This document shows, in pieces, positions 40,503 to 48,429 of a stretch of DNA of 64,000 nt. This DNA is from Sphingobacteriaceae bacterium. Lineage in GTDB: Bacteria > Bacteroidota > Bacteroidia > Sphingobacteriales > Sphingobacteriaceae. Made by a program: the position numbers and the translations under genes. Position 1 is the stretch's first letter. Each line of letters starts with the position of its first letter. The notes under the pieces were generated by a model. That model made no database searches. It was not told the origin of the DNA and saw only the letters and a program-made list of their open reading frames with translations. Location of the stretch: positions 62,001 through 126,000 of the forward strand of contig JAQSWM010000004.1 of assembly GCA_029266635.1 (NCBI GenBank), written 5' to 3'.

Positions 40503-41375
40503 TCAGATTTTGCCGAGCAAACCGACAAGCCCGCCACTGTGAATGATCAGGATTTTATCACCTGATTTAAAAGCATCTTTTTTTACGAGATCGAATACGG
40601 CATACACCAGCTTTCCGGTGTAAACCGGATCAAGCAAAATCCCGGTGGAAGAGGAGAAAGCTTGCATGAAAGAAAGCAATTCGGGGTTGGTTTTGGCGTA
40701 GCCGCCGAAGTGGTAATCTAAGTGGAGGATAAATTTAGCAGGGCGAAGAAGGTATTTGCCAATTTCTTCTTCGATAAATGAAGCATTTTTCAGCACGGGC
40801 ACAGTGTGCAGTTGCGTCTGTAGCCGATGGTTCGTGATGCCGTTTAATATACCAGCCGCTGTTGTTCCCGTTCCTGAAGCACAAAAAATATGGCTGTATT
40901 CTTCTTCCAACTCGTCAATCAACTCCGCACAACCCTTTGCAGCCTCGTCACTGGCACCGCCTTCATCTATAAAAAACGCCCGCAGATCGTTCCCATAATT
41001 TTCAGCAAACAGCTTCTGCTTATCGCGATAGCTTTCCCGGTCTACAAACCTTAGCTCCATCCCAAACATCCTGCTGAGGCTCAAAAGAGGATTGCTTACA
41101 TTTTCACCACGTACAAAGGCAGTCCTTTTGAACCCAGACTTTGCCGCCGCACATGCAGTAGCGAGTAAATGGTTAGACCACGCACCACCAAACGTGACGA
41201 GGTGATCTTTCCCCTGCGTCTTCGCTGCCTCCAGCAAATACTTTAGCTTCCTCCACTTGTTGCCCGATATGAAAGGATGGATCATGTCATCACGTTTCAT
41301 GAACACAGAAATATGCTTTTCCGCAAAAAGCGGGTGGTGGATTTCCTCGACCGGGCTGTAGATGTTAAAGTCCAT
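40503..41375 (-). CDS. D-cysteine desulfhydrase / ACC deaminase-like PLP enzyme
   Basis: 290 residues of fold-type II PLP enzymes of this branch: SVFMKRDDMIHPFISGNKWRKLKYLLEAA contains the PLP Lys (SGNKWRK), followed by TFGGAWSNHLLATA, CASGTGTTAAGI and the C-terminal HSGGLVGLLG. Relatives break down D-cysteine to pyruvate, ammonia and sulfide or open 1-aminocyclopropane-1-carboxylate; the sequence alone does not decide. It lies upstream of lat on the same strand with 162 bp between, and a terminator hairpin stands immediately before its own start codon. Confidence 0.82.
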   Translation of the reverse strand: MDFNIYSPVEEIHHPLFAEKHISVFMKRDDMIHPFISGNKWRKLKYLLEAAKTQGKDHLVTFGGAWSNHLLATACAAAKSGFKRTAFVRGENVSNPLLSLSRMFGMELRFVDRESYRDKQKLFAENYGNDLRAFFIDEGGASDEAAKGCAELIDELEEEYSHIFCASGTGTTAAGILNGITNHRLQTQLHTVPVLKNASFIEEEIGKYLLRPAKFILHLDYHFGGYAKTNPELLSFMQAFSSSTGILLDPVYTGKLVYAVFDLVKKDAFKSGDKILIIHSGGLVGLLGKI

Positions 41376-41379
41376 GCAT

Positions 41380-41405
41380 AAAAAAAGCTCCTGTGGAGGA
41401 GCTTT
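41380..41405 (-). terminator. terminator of the DUF6588-like gene, next to the downstream start codon
   Basis: Arms AAAGCTCCT and AGGAGCTTT (9 bp) with a 4-nt loop, then seven T on the minus strand. The T-run ends 4 nt from the next ATG, and the second arm contains AGGAG, the only ribosome-site-like sequence for that gene. Confidence 0.8.
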
Positions 41406-41425
41406 GAGTTTATATTTCGTTCTAT

Positions 41426-42517
41426 TTATTTTCCGATTCCAATGCCAAGTCCTACGTTGAAAGCATTGTATTCAGCTAAGCTGTACGATCCATAAAGCCT
41501 CAAAAAAGCCAGGTTAAGTTGGAAGCCAACATTCCCGCGGAAGCCGCTTATGTCTGTTTGGTTGATGGAAACCGGATCTGTGTAAGTTGTGTATGTCCGT
41601 GTGCCTGATGGTATCAAGGCTCCTGTGGTTACAGGATAATTTCCTTTTAGGCCAGCATCTGTTTTCGCGTTGTTATATCCGACACTTACAAAAGGAGTGA
41701 AGATCAAAAACTTTTTCGATAAAATCACTTCAGTATTGATTCCTGTAAATTTTGCATCAATGCGCTGATTCGAGAAATCCTGGCTTTGGCCCGGCTTTGC
41801 AGGATCCGATTCTGCGCCGCTTTCTGGTTGCACATTCAAATCTTTTTGGTAGCCGAATTGGGTATAGCCCAAAGCCACTGCAAGATCAAAGGGTAATAAC
41901 TTGCCAACTTTATTTCCTGCGATTAATGGCAATAACTCCAGCTTTACTCCACCACCAATCATATTGAATGTACCCACATCGCCAGCTTTGATCTTTGGAA
42001 GAAGCCTGAGCGTAACGTCGATTCCTTTTATCAGCCCAACTGTGCCCTGAAGCATGTTGAAAGAAGGGATGGCGGGCAGATCTGCGCCTCCGGGAAGAGC
42101 AACCGTCTCGATTTTTTGTGAGCCGTTATAAATATCAACTGAAATTCCGCCATCAGGCCCGGCCACGGTAGGGTTTATGGTTTGGCTGGTATTGGTGGGC
42201 CTCACATTATTTGACAAGCCAATTTTAGTTATGTCGAATGTTTTGTCTGCTTCTGAGGGCATTGCACCGGAAACCGAGACCAGCCGAAGCTCGAATCTGC
42301 CGAGGTTCTTCGCGTTGGCAGTATTATTCCAGCCGGAGTTCAATCCTACTCCAAAACCCTTGAATAAAGGAGTAAGGTATGCATTGGCAAGTTTCGTTGC
42401 ATCAGCAGGGGAGGATTTAATGAATTCTCCAACTTCATCCTGCGCTGAAGCCGCAAGAGATGATGAAACTGCTGCTAAAATTAAAGCGTGTTTTAATAGC
42501 GAGTAAATTTTTTTCAT
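41426..42517 (-). CDS. DUF6588-like outer-membrane beta-barrel protein
   Basis: 363 residues with a signal peptide ending ASAQ and a sequence of alternating amphipathic strands rich in Gly, Asn and aromatic residues, e.g. LPFDLAVALGYTQFGYQKDLNV, FLIFTPFVSVGYNNAKTD, FRGNVGFQLNLAFLRLYGSYSLAEY. I recognise the pattern LTPLFKGFGVGLNSGWNNTANAKNLGRFEL as that of DUF6588 proteins in Sphingobacteriaceae. The function is unknown. It is a single gene with a strong terminator, divergent from rplU-rpmA. Confidence 0.7.
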   Translation of the reverse strand: MKKIYSLLKHALILAAVSSSLAASAQDEVGEFIKSSPADATKLANAYLTPLFKGFGVGLNSGWNNTANAKNLGRFELRLVSVSGAMPSEADKTFDITKIGLSNNVRPTNTSQTINPTVAGPDGGISVDIYNGSQKIETVALPGGADLPAIPSFNMLQGTVGLIKGIDVTLRLLPKIKAGDVGTFNMIGGGVKLELLPLIAGNKVGKLLPFDLAVALGYTQFGYQKDLNVQPESGAESDPAKPGQSQDFSNQRIDAKFTGINTEVILSKKFLIFTPFVSVGYNNAKTDAGLKGNYPVTTGALIPSGTRTYTTYTDPVSINQTDISGFRGNVGFQLNLAFLRLYGSYSLAEYNAFNVGLGIGIGK

Positions 42518-42575
42518 ACTGTCAGGTTTGTTTTGAAGCTTTAAAATTAGAGTTTTCTTTCACAAAATAAAATTC

Positions 42576-42583
42576 TATATTTG
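42576..42583 (+). promoter_or_regulatory. -7 promoter box of rplU-rpmA
   Basis: TATATTTG, 31 nt before the rplU ATG. The intervening leader is very A-rich, as usual for well-translated genes of the phylum. No TTG at the exact -33 distance. Confidence 0.55.
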
Positions 42584-42614
42584 CACCTCATTTAAAAAAA
42601 CATAATCAATAACA

Positions 42615-42926
42615 ATGTACGCAATAGTAAATATAGCCGGACAGCAATTCAAAGTTGCAAAAGACCAGCAGATCTTTGTACACCGTTTACAAGGAGAAGA
42701 GGGCGCTAGTATTGAATTTGACAATGTGTTATTAGCAGCAAAAGGCAGCGACTTTAAAATTGGTGCAGATGCACTGAAAGGCGCTTCAGTTTCGGCTAAA
42801 ATATTGTCTCATTTAAAAGGTGACAAGGTGATCGTTTTCAAAAAGAAACGCAGAAAAGGTTACAAGAAGAAAAACGGACACCGCCAGCAGTTTACTAAAA
42901 TTGAGATAACTGGTATCACTTTATAA
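42615..42926 (+). CDS. rplU: 50S ribosomal protein L21
   Basis: 103 residues, full length: MYAIVNIAGQQFKVAKDQQIFVHRL, VLLAAKGSDFKIGADALKGASV and the C-terminal KKRRKGYKKKNGHRQQFTKIEITGI. Component of the large ribosomal subunit that binds 23S rRNA. First gene of the L21-L27 pair, 44 bp before rpmA. Confidence 0.98.
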   Translation: MYAIVNIAGQQFKVAKDQQIFVHRLQGEEGASIEFDNVLLAAKGSDFKIGADALKGASVSAKILSHLKGDKVIVFKKKRRKGYKKKNGHRQQFTKIEITGITL

Positions 42927-42970
42927 GTTTAAGAGATAAATCGGGCTTGCCCATAAAAATATAAAAGAAA

Positions 42971-43390
42971 ATGGCACATAAAAAAGGTGCGGGTAGTTCC
43001 AGAAACGGCCGCGAATCGCATAGCAAACGTTTAGGTATTAAGATTTTCGGCGGACAGGAAGCTATTGCCGGAAACATCATCGTTCGTCAGCGTGGAACCA
43101 GGCACAACCCTGATAAAAACGTAGGTATCGGTAAAGACCACACATTATTTGCTTTGATTGGCGGTACTGTAATTTTCAAGAAAAAAGCAGATGACAAATC
43201 ATACGTTTCTGTTATCCCTTTTGAAACTGCAGCAGTTGAAGCTCCAGTAAAAGAGAAGAAAGTTGCAGCTGCAGAGCCTAAAGCAGAAGAAATTGCTGCT
43301 CCAGCTGCTCCGAAAGCGAAAAAAGCATCTAAAGCAGAAGCTCCTGTTGAAACAGCATCTTCAGAAGAAGAAGCTGCCGTAGCAGAGTAA
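42971..43390 (+). CDS. rpmA: 50S ribosomal protein L27 with long C-terminal tail
   Basis: 139 residues. Residues 1 to about 85 are normal L27 ([56 protein letters not shown]), with the N-terminus that reaches the peptidyl transferase centre and no cleavable pre-sequence. The remaining 50 or so residues are a low-complexity tail of Ala, Lys, Glu and Pro ([15 protein letters not shown] and on), ending in an acidic patch ([10 protein letters not shown]). The tail is probably disordered and surface-exposed. Followed by a strong terminator. Confidence 0.96.
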   Translation: MAHKKGAGSSRNGRESHSKRLGIKIFGGQEAIAGNIIVRQRGTRHNPDKNVGIGKDHTLFALIGGTVIFKKKADDKSYVSVIPFETAAVEAPVKEKKVAAAEPKAEEIAAPAAPKAKKASKAEAPVETASSEEEAAVAE

Positions 43391-43406
43391 TTGTATCAAA
43401 AACTTT

Positions 43407-43447
43407 AGAGCCCTGTTGTTCATTGAACAGCAGGGCTTCTCTTTTTA
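43407..43447 (+). terminator. terminator of rplU-rpmA
   Basis: Arms AGCCCTGTTGTTC and GAACAGCAGGGCT (one G-U pair) around a 3-nt loop, followed by CTTCTCTTTTT. A second hairpin AGCCACAT/ATGTGGCT without a T-run follows at 43462-43484. Confidence 0.85.
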
Positions 43448-43519
43448 TAAAAGCTTTGAAGAGCCACATCGTAAGCATGTGGCTTCAAGCAAAATGCCCC
43501 GTTCTTAAGGCAGAAGTTC

Positions 43520-43527
43520 TATATTTG
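43520..43527 (+). promoter_or_regulatory. -7 promoter box of gatB
   Basis: TATATTTG, 27 nt before the gatB ATG; no clear -33 TTG. Confidence 0.5.
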
Positions 43528-43554
43528 GAAAAATAAGCAGCCGCAAATCAGGCA

Positions 43555-45021
43555 ATGAAAATTTCGGACAGAGCTACAGATAAATATGAACTTGTTGTTG
43601 GCTTGGAAGTGCATGCGCAACTAGCCACGAATTCTAAGATATTTTCTTCAGATTCCGCCTCCTTCGGCGCAGGCCCAAATCAAAACACCAGTCCTGTATC
43701 ATTAGGCTTACCCGGTTCCTTGCCCAAAATAAACCGAAAGGTTGTAGAATATGCAGTTAAGCTGGGGTTGGCAACAAACTGCCGGATCAATCTCGAGAAC
43801 CGGTTTGATCGCAAAAACTATTTCTATGCAGATCTGCCGAAAGGCTATCAAATTACCCAGGACCAACTTCCAATATGTAAGGACGGGCACATCACGATAC
43901 GGACAAAGTCTGGCGAGCGTACTGTCCGGCTAAACCGCATACACATGGAGGAGGATGCCGGGAAAAGCATGCATGATAAGCACAATTCAAGTTCGCTCAT
44001 TGACCTAAACCGGGCGGGCGTGCCGTTGGTTGAAATAGTTTCTGAACCTGATCTCCGGTCTGCGGAGGAGGCTGCGGCATATCTTACAGAGATCCGCAAG
44101 ATTGTTCGTTACCTGGGCATTTGCGATGGCAACATGGAGGAGGGAAGCCTCCGCTGCGATGCCAATATTTCAGTGCGGTTGAAAGGAGCCGAGAGCTTTG
44201 GCAATAGGTGCGAGGTGAAAAACCTAAATTCCATCCGCAACCTTCAGCGGGCTATCAGTTACGAGTATGAGCGCCAGGTAAAATTGATTGAAGCGGGGGA
44301 AACCATCAGCCAGAATACGCTAAACTTTGATGCAGCATCCGGAGTAACCTCGGTGTTGAGATCGAAGGAGATGGCATATGATTACCGGTACTTCCCAGAA
44401 CCCGACCTGCAACCACTGCATCTGAGCAAAGAATGGGTGGAGGAACTTTTGAAATCTCTGCCTGAACTTCCCGAGCAAAGGGCAAATCGCTACGTTACTA
44501 ATTACGCGTTATCAGCATACGATGCAGGTTTGCTGACGTCTGAAAAAGCAATAGCCGATTTCTTCGAAAAAGTTATTCAACATACATCCAATTTCAAGGC
44601 GGCAGCCAATTGGGTAGTCGGTCCGATTCAATCGTATTTGAATGAACAAGGCAGTGATATTTCGGCTTTACAGGTATCAGCTCAATCTGTTGCCCGGATA
44701 ATTTCGTTAATAGATGAAGGGAAAATCAATTTTTCAGCAGCATCGCAGCAGTTGTTCCCGGCATTGGTCCAAAACCCAGAAAGAGACATAACTGATCTGA
44801 TCGCCGAAATGAACTTGTCGATAGATACCAATTCAGACGAATTGGTGAAGTTTATTGACGAGGCAATTTCACAGTATCCCGATAAGGTTGCCGAATTTAA
44901 TAAAGGTAAAAAAGGTGTTTTAGGGTTGTTCATGGGCGAAGTTATGCGCCTCAGCAAAGGAAAGATAGATCCGAAAACCGCAAATAAGTTAGTTGTAGAA
45001 AAATTAGAATCATTAAAGTGA
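43555..45021 (+). CDS. gatB: Asp-tRNA(Asn)/Glu-tRNA(Gln) amidotransferase subunit B
   Basis: 488 residues. GatB core signatures: YELVVGLEVHAQLATNSKIFS, GLPGSLPKINRKVVEYAVKLGLA, FDRKNYFYADLPKGYQI, EEDAGKSMHD, DLNRAGVPLVEIVSEPDLRS and RCDANISVR, followed by the C-terminal GatB/YqeY domain. Activates misacylated tRNA and transfers ammonia to it, with GatA and GatC encoded elsewhere. Its stop TGA overlaps the GTG start of the thioredoxin lipoprotein gene, so the two are co-translated. Confidence 0.97.
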   Translation: MKISDRATDKYELVVGLEVHAQLATNSKIFSSDSASFGAGPNQNTSPVSLGLPGSLPKINRKVVEYAVKLGLATNCRINLENRFDRKNYFYADLPKGYQITQDQLPICKDGHITIRTKSGERTVRLNRIHMEEDAGKSMHDKHNSSSLIDLNRAGVPLVEIVSEPDLRSAEEAAAYLTEIRKIVRYLGICDGNMEEGSLRCDANISVRLKGAESFGNRCEVKNLNSIRNLQRAISYEYERQVKLIEAGETISQNTLNFDAASGVTSVLRSKEMAYDYRYFPEPDLQPLHLSKEWVEELLKSLPELPEQRANRYVTNYALSAYDAGLLTSEKAIADFFEKVIQHTSNFKAAANWVVGPIQSYLNEQGSDISALQVSAQSVARIISLIDEGKINFSAASQQLFPALVQNPERDITDLIAEMNLSIDTNSDELVKFIDEAISQYPDKVAEFNKGKKGVLGLFMGEVMRLSKGKIDPKTANKLVVEKLESLK

Positions 45022-46124
45022 GAAAAATAGCAGGAATAATTCTGCTGGCAGCCTTTGCGCTTTCGGCATGTAAAAATAAAGACGAGTTTACCATTGATGG
45101 AAAGGCAAACAACGCCAGTGGAATCAAGAAGGTGATGCTCTATCGTGCCGATCAGTTGATTGACTCTGCCTTCTTAAATGACAAAGGAGAGTTCAAGTTT
45201 AAACGAAATGAACCAGATGCAGACTTTTATTCGATGGCTATCGGAGAGAAGAACTTTTTAGTGATTGCCGAGAACGGGGATGAGATAAACTTCGAAACCG
45301 ACCTGGCAGATAGCAGCAACACTTATAAAATCGATGGTTCTGAAGCTTCGGAAAAGGTGAGGGAGTTTAACCAGATCAGCAATAAATACGGAAAGGTTTA
45401 TTTGCAACTCCAGCAACAGTATGAGCAGGCTCTTGCTGTTCATCCAGACTCTAAAGATTCAATTTACAATTCATTGATGCCGATTTTCCAGGAAAACATG
45501 GACAAGTTTTCTGAAGAAGCTTTAGAGTTCGGGAAGAAGAATAAAGATAATCTTGCCGGTTTTTATGCGGTTGGAAGCATCAATGATCCTGACAAGTTTG
45601 AACCGGAATTGATCAAGTACGCAGACGATATTAAAACAAAATTCCCCAATAATAAGTCTGTGCAGGCATTTGTAGCTAAGATGGAGAACCTGAAACCTTT
45701 GTCGATTGGAAAAGCTGCACCCGGCTTTGAACTTTCTACACCAGATGGCAAAAAGGTAAGCCTGGCTGATTACAGGGGGAAATACGTTCTGCTGGATTTT
45801 TGGGCATCCTGGTGCGCTCCGTGCAGGCAAGAAAATCCCAACGTAGTGAAAGAATATGCAAAATACAAAAACAAAGGTTTTGATATTCTCAGCGTATCGC
45901 TTGACGACAATAAAGAAAACTGGACAAAAGCGATCAAAGAAGATAACCTGACCTGGACACATGTCTCAGAGTTAGCCAAAGATCCATGGAACGGTAATGT
46001 AGCCAGGTTATACAAGATTGAAGCAATTCCGTACTCCATAGTTGTTGGCCCTGACGGGAAGATATTGGCAAAAAACCTGCGTGGCCCGGCACTCGGCAAT
46101 TTTTTACACAAAACCTTAGATTAA
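45018..46124 (+). CDS. DUF4369/TlpA-like thioredoxin lipoprotein
   Basis: 368 residues. GTG start overlapping the gatB stop by 4 bp. Lipobox LSAC near residue 18 predicts a lipoprotein. The N-terminal part (FTIDGKANNASGIKKVMLYRADQLIDSAFLNDKGEFKF) is a DUF4369 beta domain; a Lys/Glu-rich helical linker follows; the C-terminal AhpC/TSA-type thioredoxin domain has the redox pair WCAPC in FWASWCAPCRQENP and the cis-Pro in EAIPYSIVV. It should reduce disulfides outside the cytoplasm. Confidence 0.92.
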   Translation: MRKIAGIILLAAFALSACKNKDEFTIDGKANNASGIKKVMLYRADQLIDSAFLNDKGEFKFKRNEPDADFYSMAIGEKNFLVIAENGDEINFETDLADSSNTYKIDGSEASEKVREFNQISNKYGKVYLQLQQQYEQALAVHPDSKDSIYNSLMPIFQENMDKFSEEALEFGKKNKDNLAGFYAVGSINDPDKFEPELIKYADDIKTKFPNNKSVQAFVAKMENLKPLSIGKAAPGFELSTPDGKKVSLADYRGKYVLLDFWASWCAPCRQENPNVVKEYAKYKNKGFDILSVSLDDNKENWTKAIKEDNLTWTHVSELAKDPWNGNVARLYKIEAIPYSIVVGPDGKILAKNLRGPALGNFLHKTLD

Positions 46125-46138
46125 TATAAGCCTGCCAT

Positions 46139-46828
46139 ATGAGCACCGCTAAGCCTAAAGTACTTATTGTTGATGATGAGCCGGATATCCTCGAGCTTAT
46201 TGAATACAATCTAAAGAGGGAAGGTTATCAGGTAAAAACCGCCTCTAATGGAGAAGAAGGTGTAACCGAAGCAAAGGCTTTTCTCCCTGACCTCATTGTT
46301 CTCGATATCATGATGCCAGTAATGGACGGCATTGAAGCCTGTCGCATCATGCGCTCCATGCCGCAATTCAAAAATACGTTCATGGTTTTCCTTACGGCCC
46401 GTAATGAGGAGTTTTCCGAAATAGCGGGCTTCAATGTAGGTGCTGATGATTATATCGCCAAGCCAATAAAACCACGAGCGCTGGTAAGCCGGATCAACGC
46501 GATACTGCGCCGCACCGGGCAGGCAGAAGAACTTCCTGACGACAAACTGGAAATTGGTGACTTGATTATCGACCGCGAAGCGTTTCTCGTTTACAAACAG
46601 GGAAAAAAGATTGTGTTGGCGAAGAAGGAATTTGAGCTTCTTTACCTCTTAGCATCCAAACCGGGAAAGGTATTTAACCGGGACGTTATTCTTGAAAATG
46701 TCTGGGAAGATTCTGAAGGCACCAACCGCACCATTGACGTACACATCCGAAAACTTAGAGAGAAGCTAGGCGATCAGTATGTAAGCACCGTAAAGGGGGT
46801 GGGGTATAAATTTGAGGTAGGCGCTTAG
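46139..46828 (+). CDS. OmpR/PhoB-type response regulator
   Basis: 229 residues: receiver (acidic D12/D13/E14, phospho-acceptor Asp56 in VLDIMMP, Lys in IAKPIKP) and an OmpR winged-helix output domain (LAKKEFELLYLLASKPGKVFNRDVILENVWE, VDVHIRKLREKL-like helix, STVKGVGYKFE). The TxxR/L linker is typical of PhoB. No histidine kinase is directly adjacent; the nearest is the PAS kinase at 48430 on the same strand, separated by the aldehyde dehydrogenase on the other. Start 14 bp after the preceding gene, so it may be co-transcribed. Confidence 0.93.
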   Translation: MSTAKPKVLIVDDEPDILELIEYNLKREGYQVKTASNGEEGVTEAKAFLPDLIVLDIMMPVMDGIEACRIMRSMPQFKNTFMVFLTARNEEFSEIAGFNVGADDYIAKPIKPRALVSRINAILRRTGQAEELPDDKLEIGDLIIDREAFLVYKQGKKIVLAKKEFELLYLLASKPGKVFNRDVILENVWEDSEGTNRTIDVHIRKLREKLGDQYVSTVKGVGYKFEVGA

Positions 46829-46934
46829 GATATTCCCGCAGATTACGCTGACTTCCGCAGAAGCTGTCGGAAAATCTAGAACAATCGCAAGAGAGCTAAA
46901 GACAATGTATTTCGCCGGGAGCGGGGTTCCCTCA
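46829..46934. other. short intergenic repeat fragment
   Basis: Between two convergent genes. It contains CCGCAGATTACGCTGACTT followed by a partial second CCGCAGA, resembling short degenerate repeats often seen in intergenic DNA of this phylum. No terminator hairpin with a T-run was recognised. Confidence 0.3.
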
Positions 46935-48302
46935 TCATTTAATATATACTGTTTTAATATTCACAAACTCTCTAATCCCGTAAACGCCCAGTTCCCGGCC
47001 GTATCCTGATTCGTTTATTCCTCCAAACGGTAAACGCGGATCTGACTTGACCAGCGAGTTTACGAAACAACTGCCTGCGTTCAGCTTGGTTTTTGCTATC
47101 ATTTCTCCACGTGCTAGATCCTTGGTAAACACTGCGCCGCCAAGTCCGAAATTGGTATCGTTAGCGATTGAAATTGCTTCTTCCTCTGATTTGGCGGAGA
47201 TAACTGCCGCTACTGGTCCGAAAAGCTCTTCATCAAACGCGGGCATTCCTTTTTTTACTTTGGTTAAAATGGTGGGTAGGTAAAGTGCGCCTTCACCTTT
47301 CGGGATCTTGCCGCCCAGGATGCACTTTGCCCCGGCTTCAATGCTCTTTTTGACTTGCTTGTGGAGTTGGCCGCGAAGATCGGCACGAGCCTGCGGACCG
47401 ATATCTGTGTTTGGGTCCAGCGGGTCGCCGAGCACTTTTTTGCTCATTTTCTCGAGAAACAATCTCGTAAATTCTTTCTCAACAGATTTTACCACTATGA
47501 AGCGTTTTGCAGCGATGCAGCTTTGTCCGCTGTTCACCAGCCGGCTGTTCACACATGTTTCGGCTGCGAGCTCCAGATCAGCATCTTCCAGTATAACGTA
47601 AGCATCGCTGCCGCCTAATTCCAGCAAAGTTTTCTTGATAAGTGATCCGGCTTTAGCGGCCACCGTTTTACCTGCCTCCGTACTTCCGGTGAGTGTTACA
47701 GCCTTGATTAGCGGATGCTCTATCAATTTATCCACCTGTTTGCCTGGAACCAGCAAAGCCTGAAACACGTTTTCCGGATAGCCGGCTTCACGGATAATTT
47801 CTTCTATGGCCAAAGCACAACTAGGCACATTGGAAGCATGTTTCAAAATTCCACAATTTCCCGCCATCAACGCAGGAGCAAGAAACCGGAAAACCTGCCA
47901 AAACGGAAAGTTCCACGGCATCACAGCCAGTACAACACCGATTGGCTGAAAGCTTACAAAGCTTTTTGACGCATCGGTTTTTATTATTTCATCTTTCAGG
48001 AAAGCAGTTGCATTATTTGCATAATAATCGCAGGCAAGTGCACACTTCTCAATTTCTGAAATGCCCTGCTTAAGCGGTTTTCCCATTTCCAAAGCCATCA
48101 GTTCTGCAAGTTCATTCTTTCGGTTGTACAGAACAGAAGCAGCATTTTTGAGTAATCTGGCTCGTTCCCGAAAAGTTGTAAGTTTCCACTCCAGCCAGGC
48201 ATCGTGCGTTTGACTGATCTTTTTGTTGGCCTGTTTTAAACTGGTCTCCTTGTATTCCGCGATAACTTGTCCGGTGAACGGATTTATAGATTGAATAGCC
48301 AT
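46935..48302 (-). CDS. NAD(P)-dependent aldehyde dehydrogenase (succinate-semialdehyde type)
   Basis: 455 residues. Aldehyde dehydrogenase landmarks: PIGVVLAVMPWNFPFWQVFRFLAP, LTGSTEAGKTVAAKAG, catalytic Glu in LELGGSDAYV and catalytic Cys in NSGQSCIAAKRF, then EELFGPVAAVI and PFGGINESGYGRELG. The short N-terminus (SINPFTGQVIAEY) and the pattern GQSCIAAKR put it with the GabD2/Sad-type succinate-semialdehyde dehydrogenases. Oxidation of the lysine-derived aminoadipate semialdehyde made by Lat is another possibility. Preceded by its own -7 box. Confidence 0.88.
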   Translation of the reverse strand: MAIQSINPFTGQVIAEYKETSLKQANKKISQTHDAWLEWKLTTFRERARLLKNAASVLYNRKNELAELMALEMGKPLKQGISEIEKCALACDYYANNATAFLKDEIIKTDASKSFVSFQPIGVVLAVMPWNFPFWQVFRFLAPALMAGNCGILKHASNVPSCALAIEEIIREAGYPENVFQALLVPGKQVDKLIEHPLIKAVTLTGSTEAGKTVAAKAGSLIKKTLLELGGSDAYVILEDADLELAAETCVNSRLVNSGQSCIAAKRFIVVKSVEKEFTRLFLEKMSKKVLGDPLDPNTDIGPQARADLRGQLHKQVKKSIEAGAKCILGGKIPKGEGALYLPTILTKVKKGMPAFDEELFGPVAAVISAKSEEEAISIANDTNFGLGGAVFTKDLARGEMIAKTKLNAGSCFVNSLVKSDPRLPFGGINESGYGRELGVYGIREFVNIKTVYIK

Positions 48303-48321
48303 TAGAGTTATGCTTTTAAAT

Positions 48322-48329
48322 CAAACATA
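48322..48329 (-). promoter_or_regulatory. -7 promoter box of the aldehyde dehydrogenase gene
   Basis: Minus-strand TATGTTTG, 19 nt before the ATG; no -33 TTG seen. Confidence 0.45.
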
Positions 48330-48429
48330 AGGAGCAGAGAAGAGTTTGTTGGTAAAACATCATATGTTTTGGACACATAACAGGCAATCATCATAATAAG
48401 TATATTCGTCCGAGAACCCAAATCGTAAC

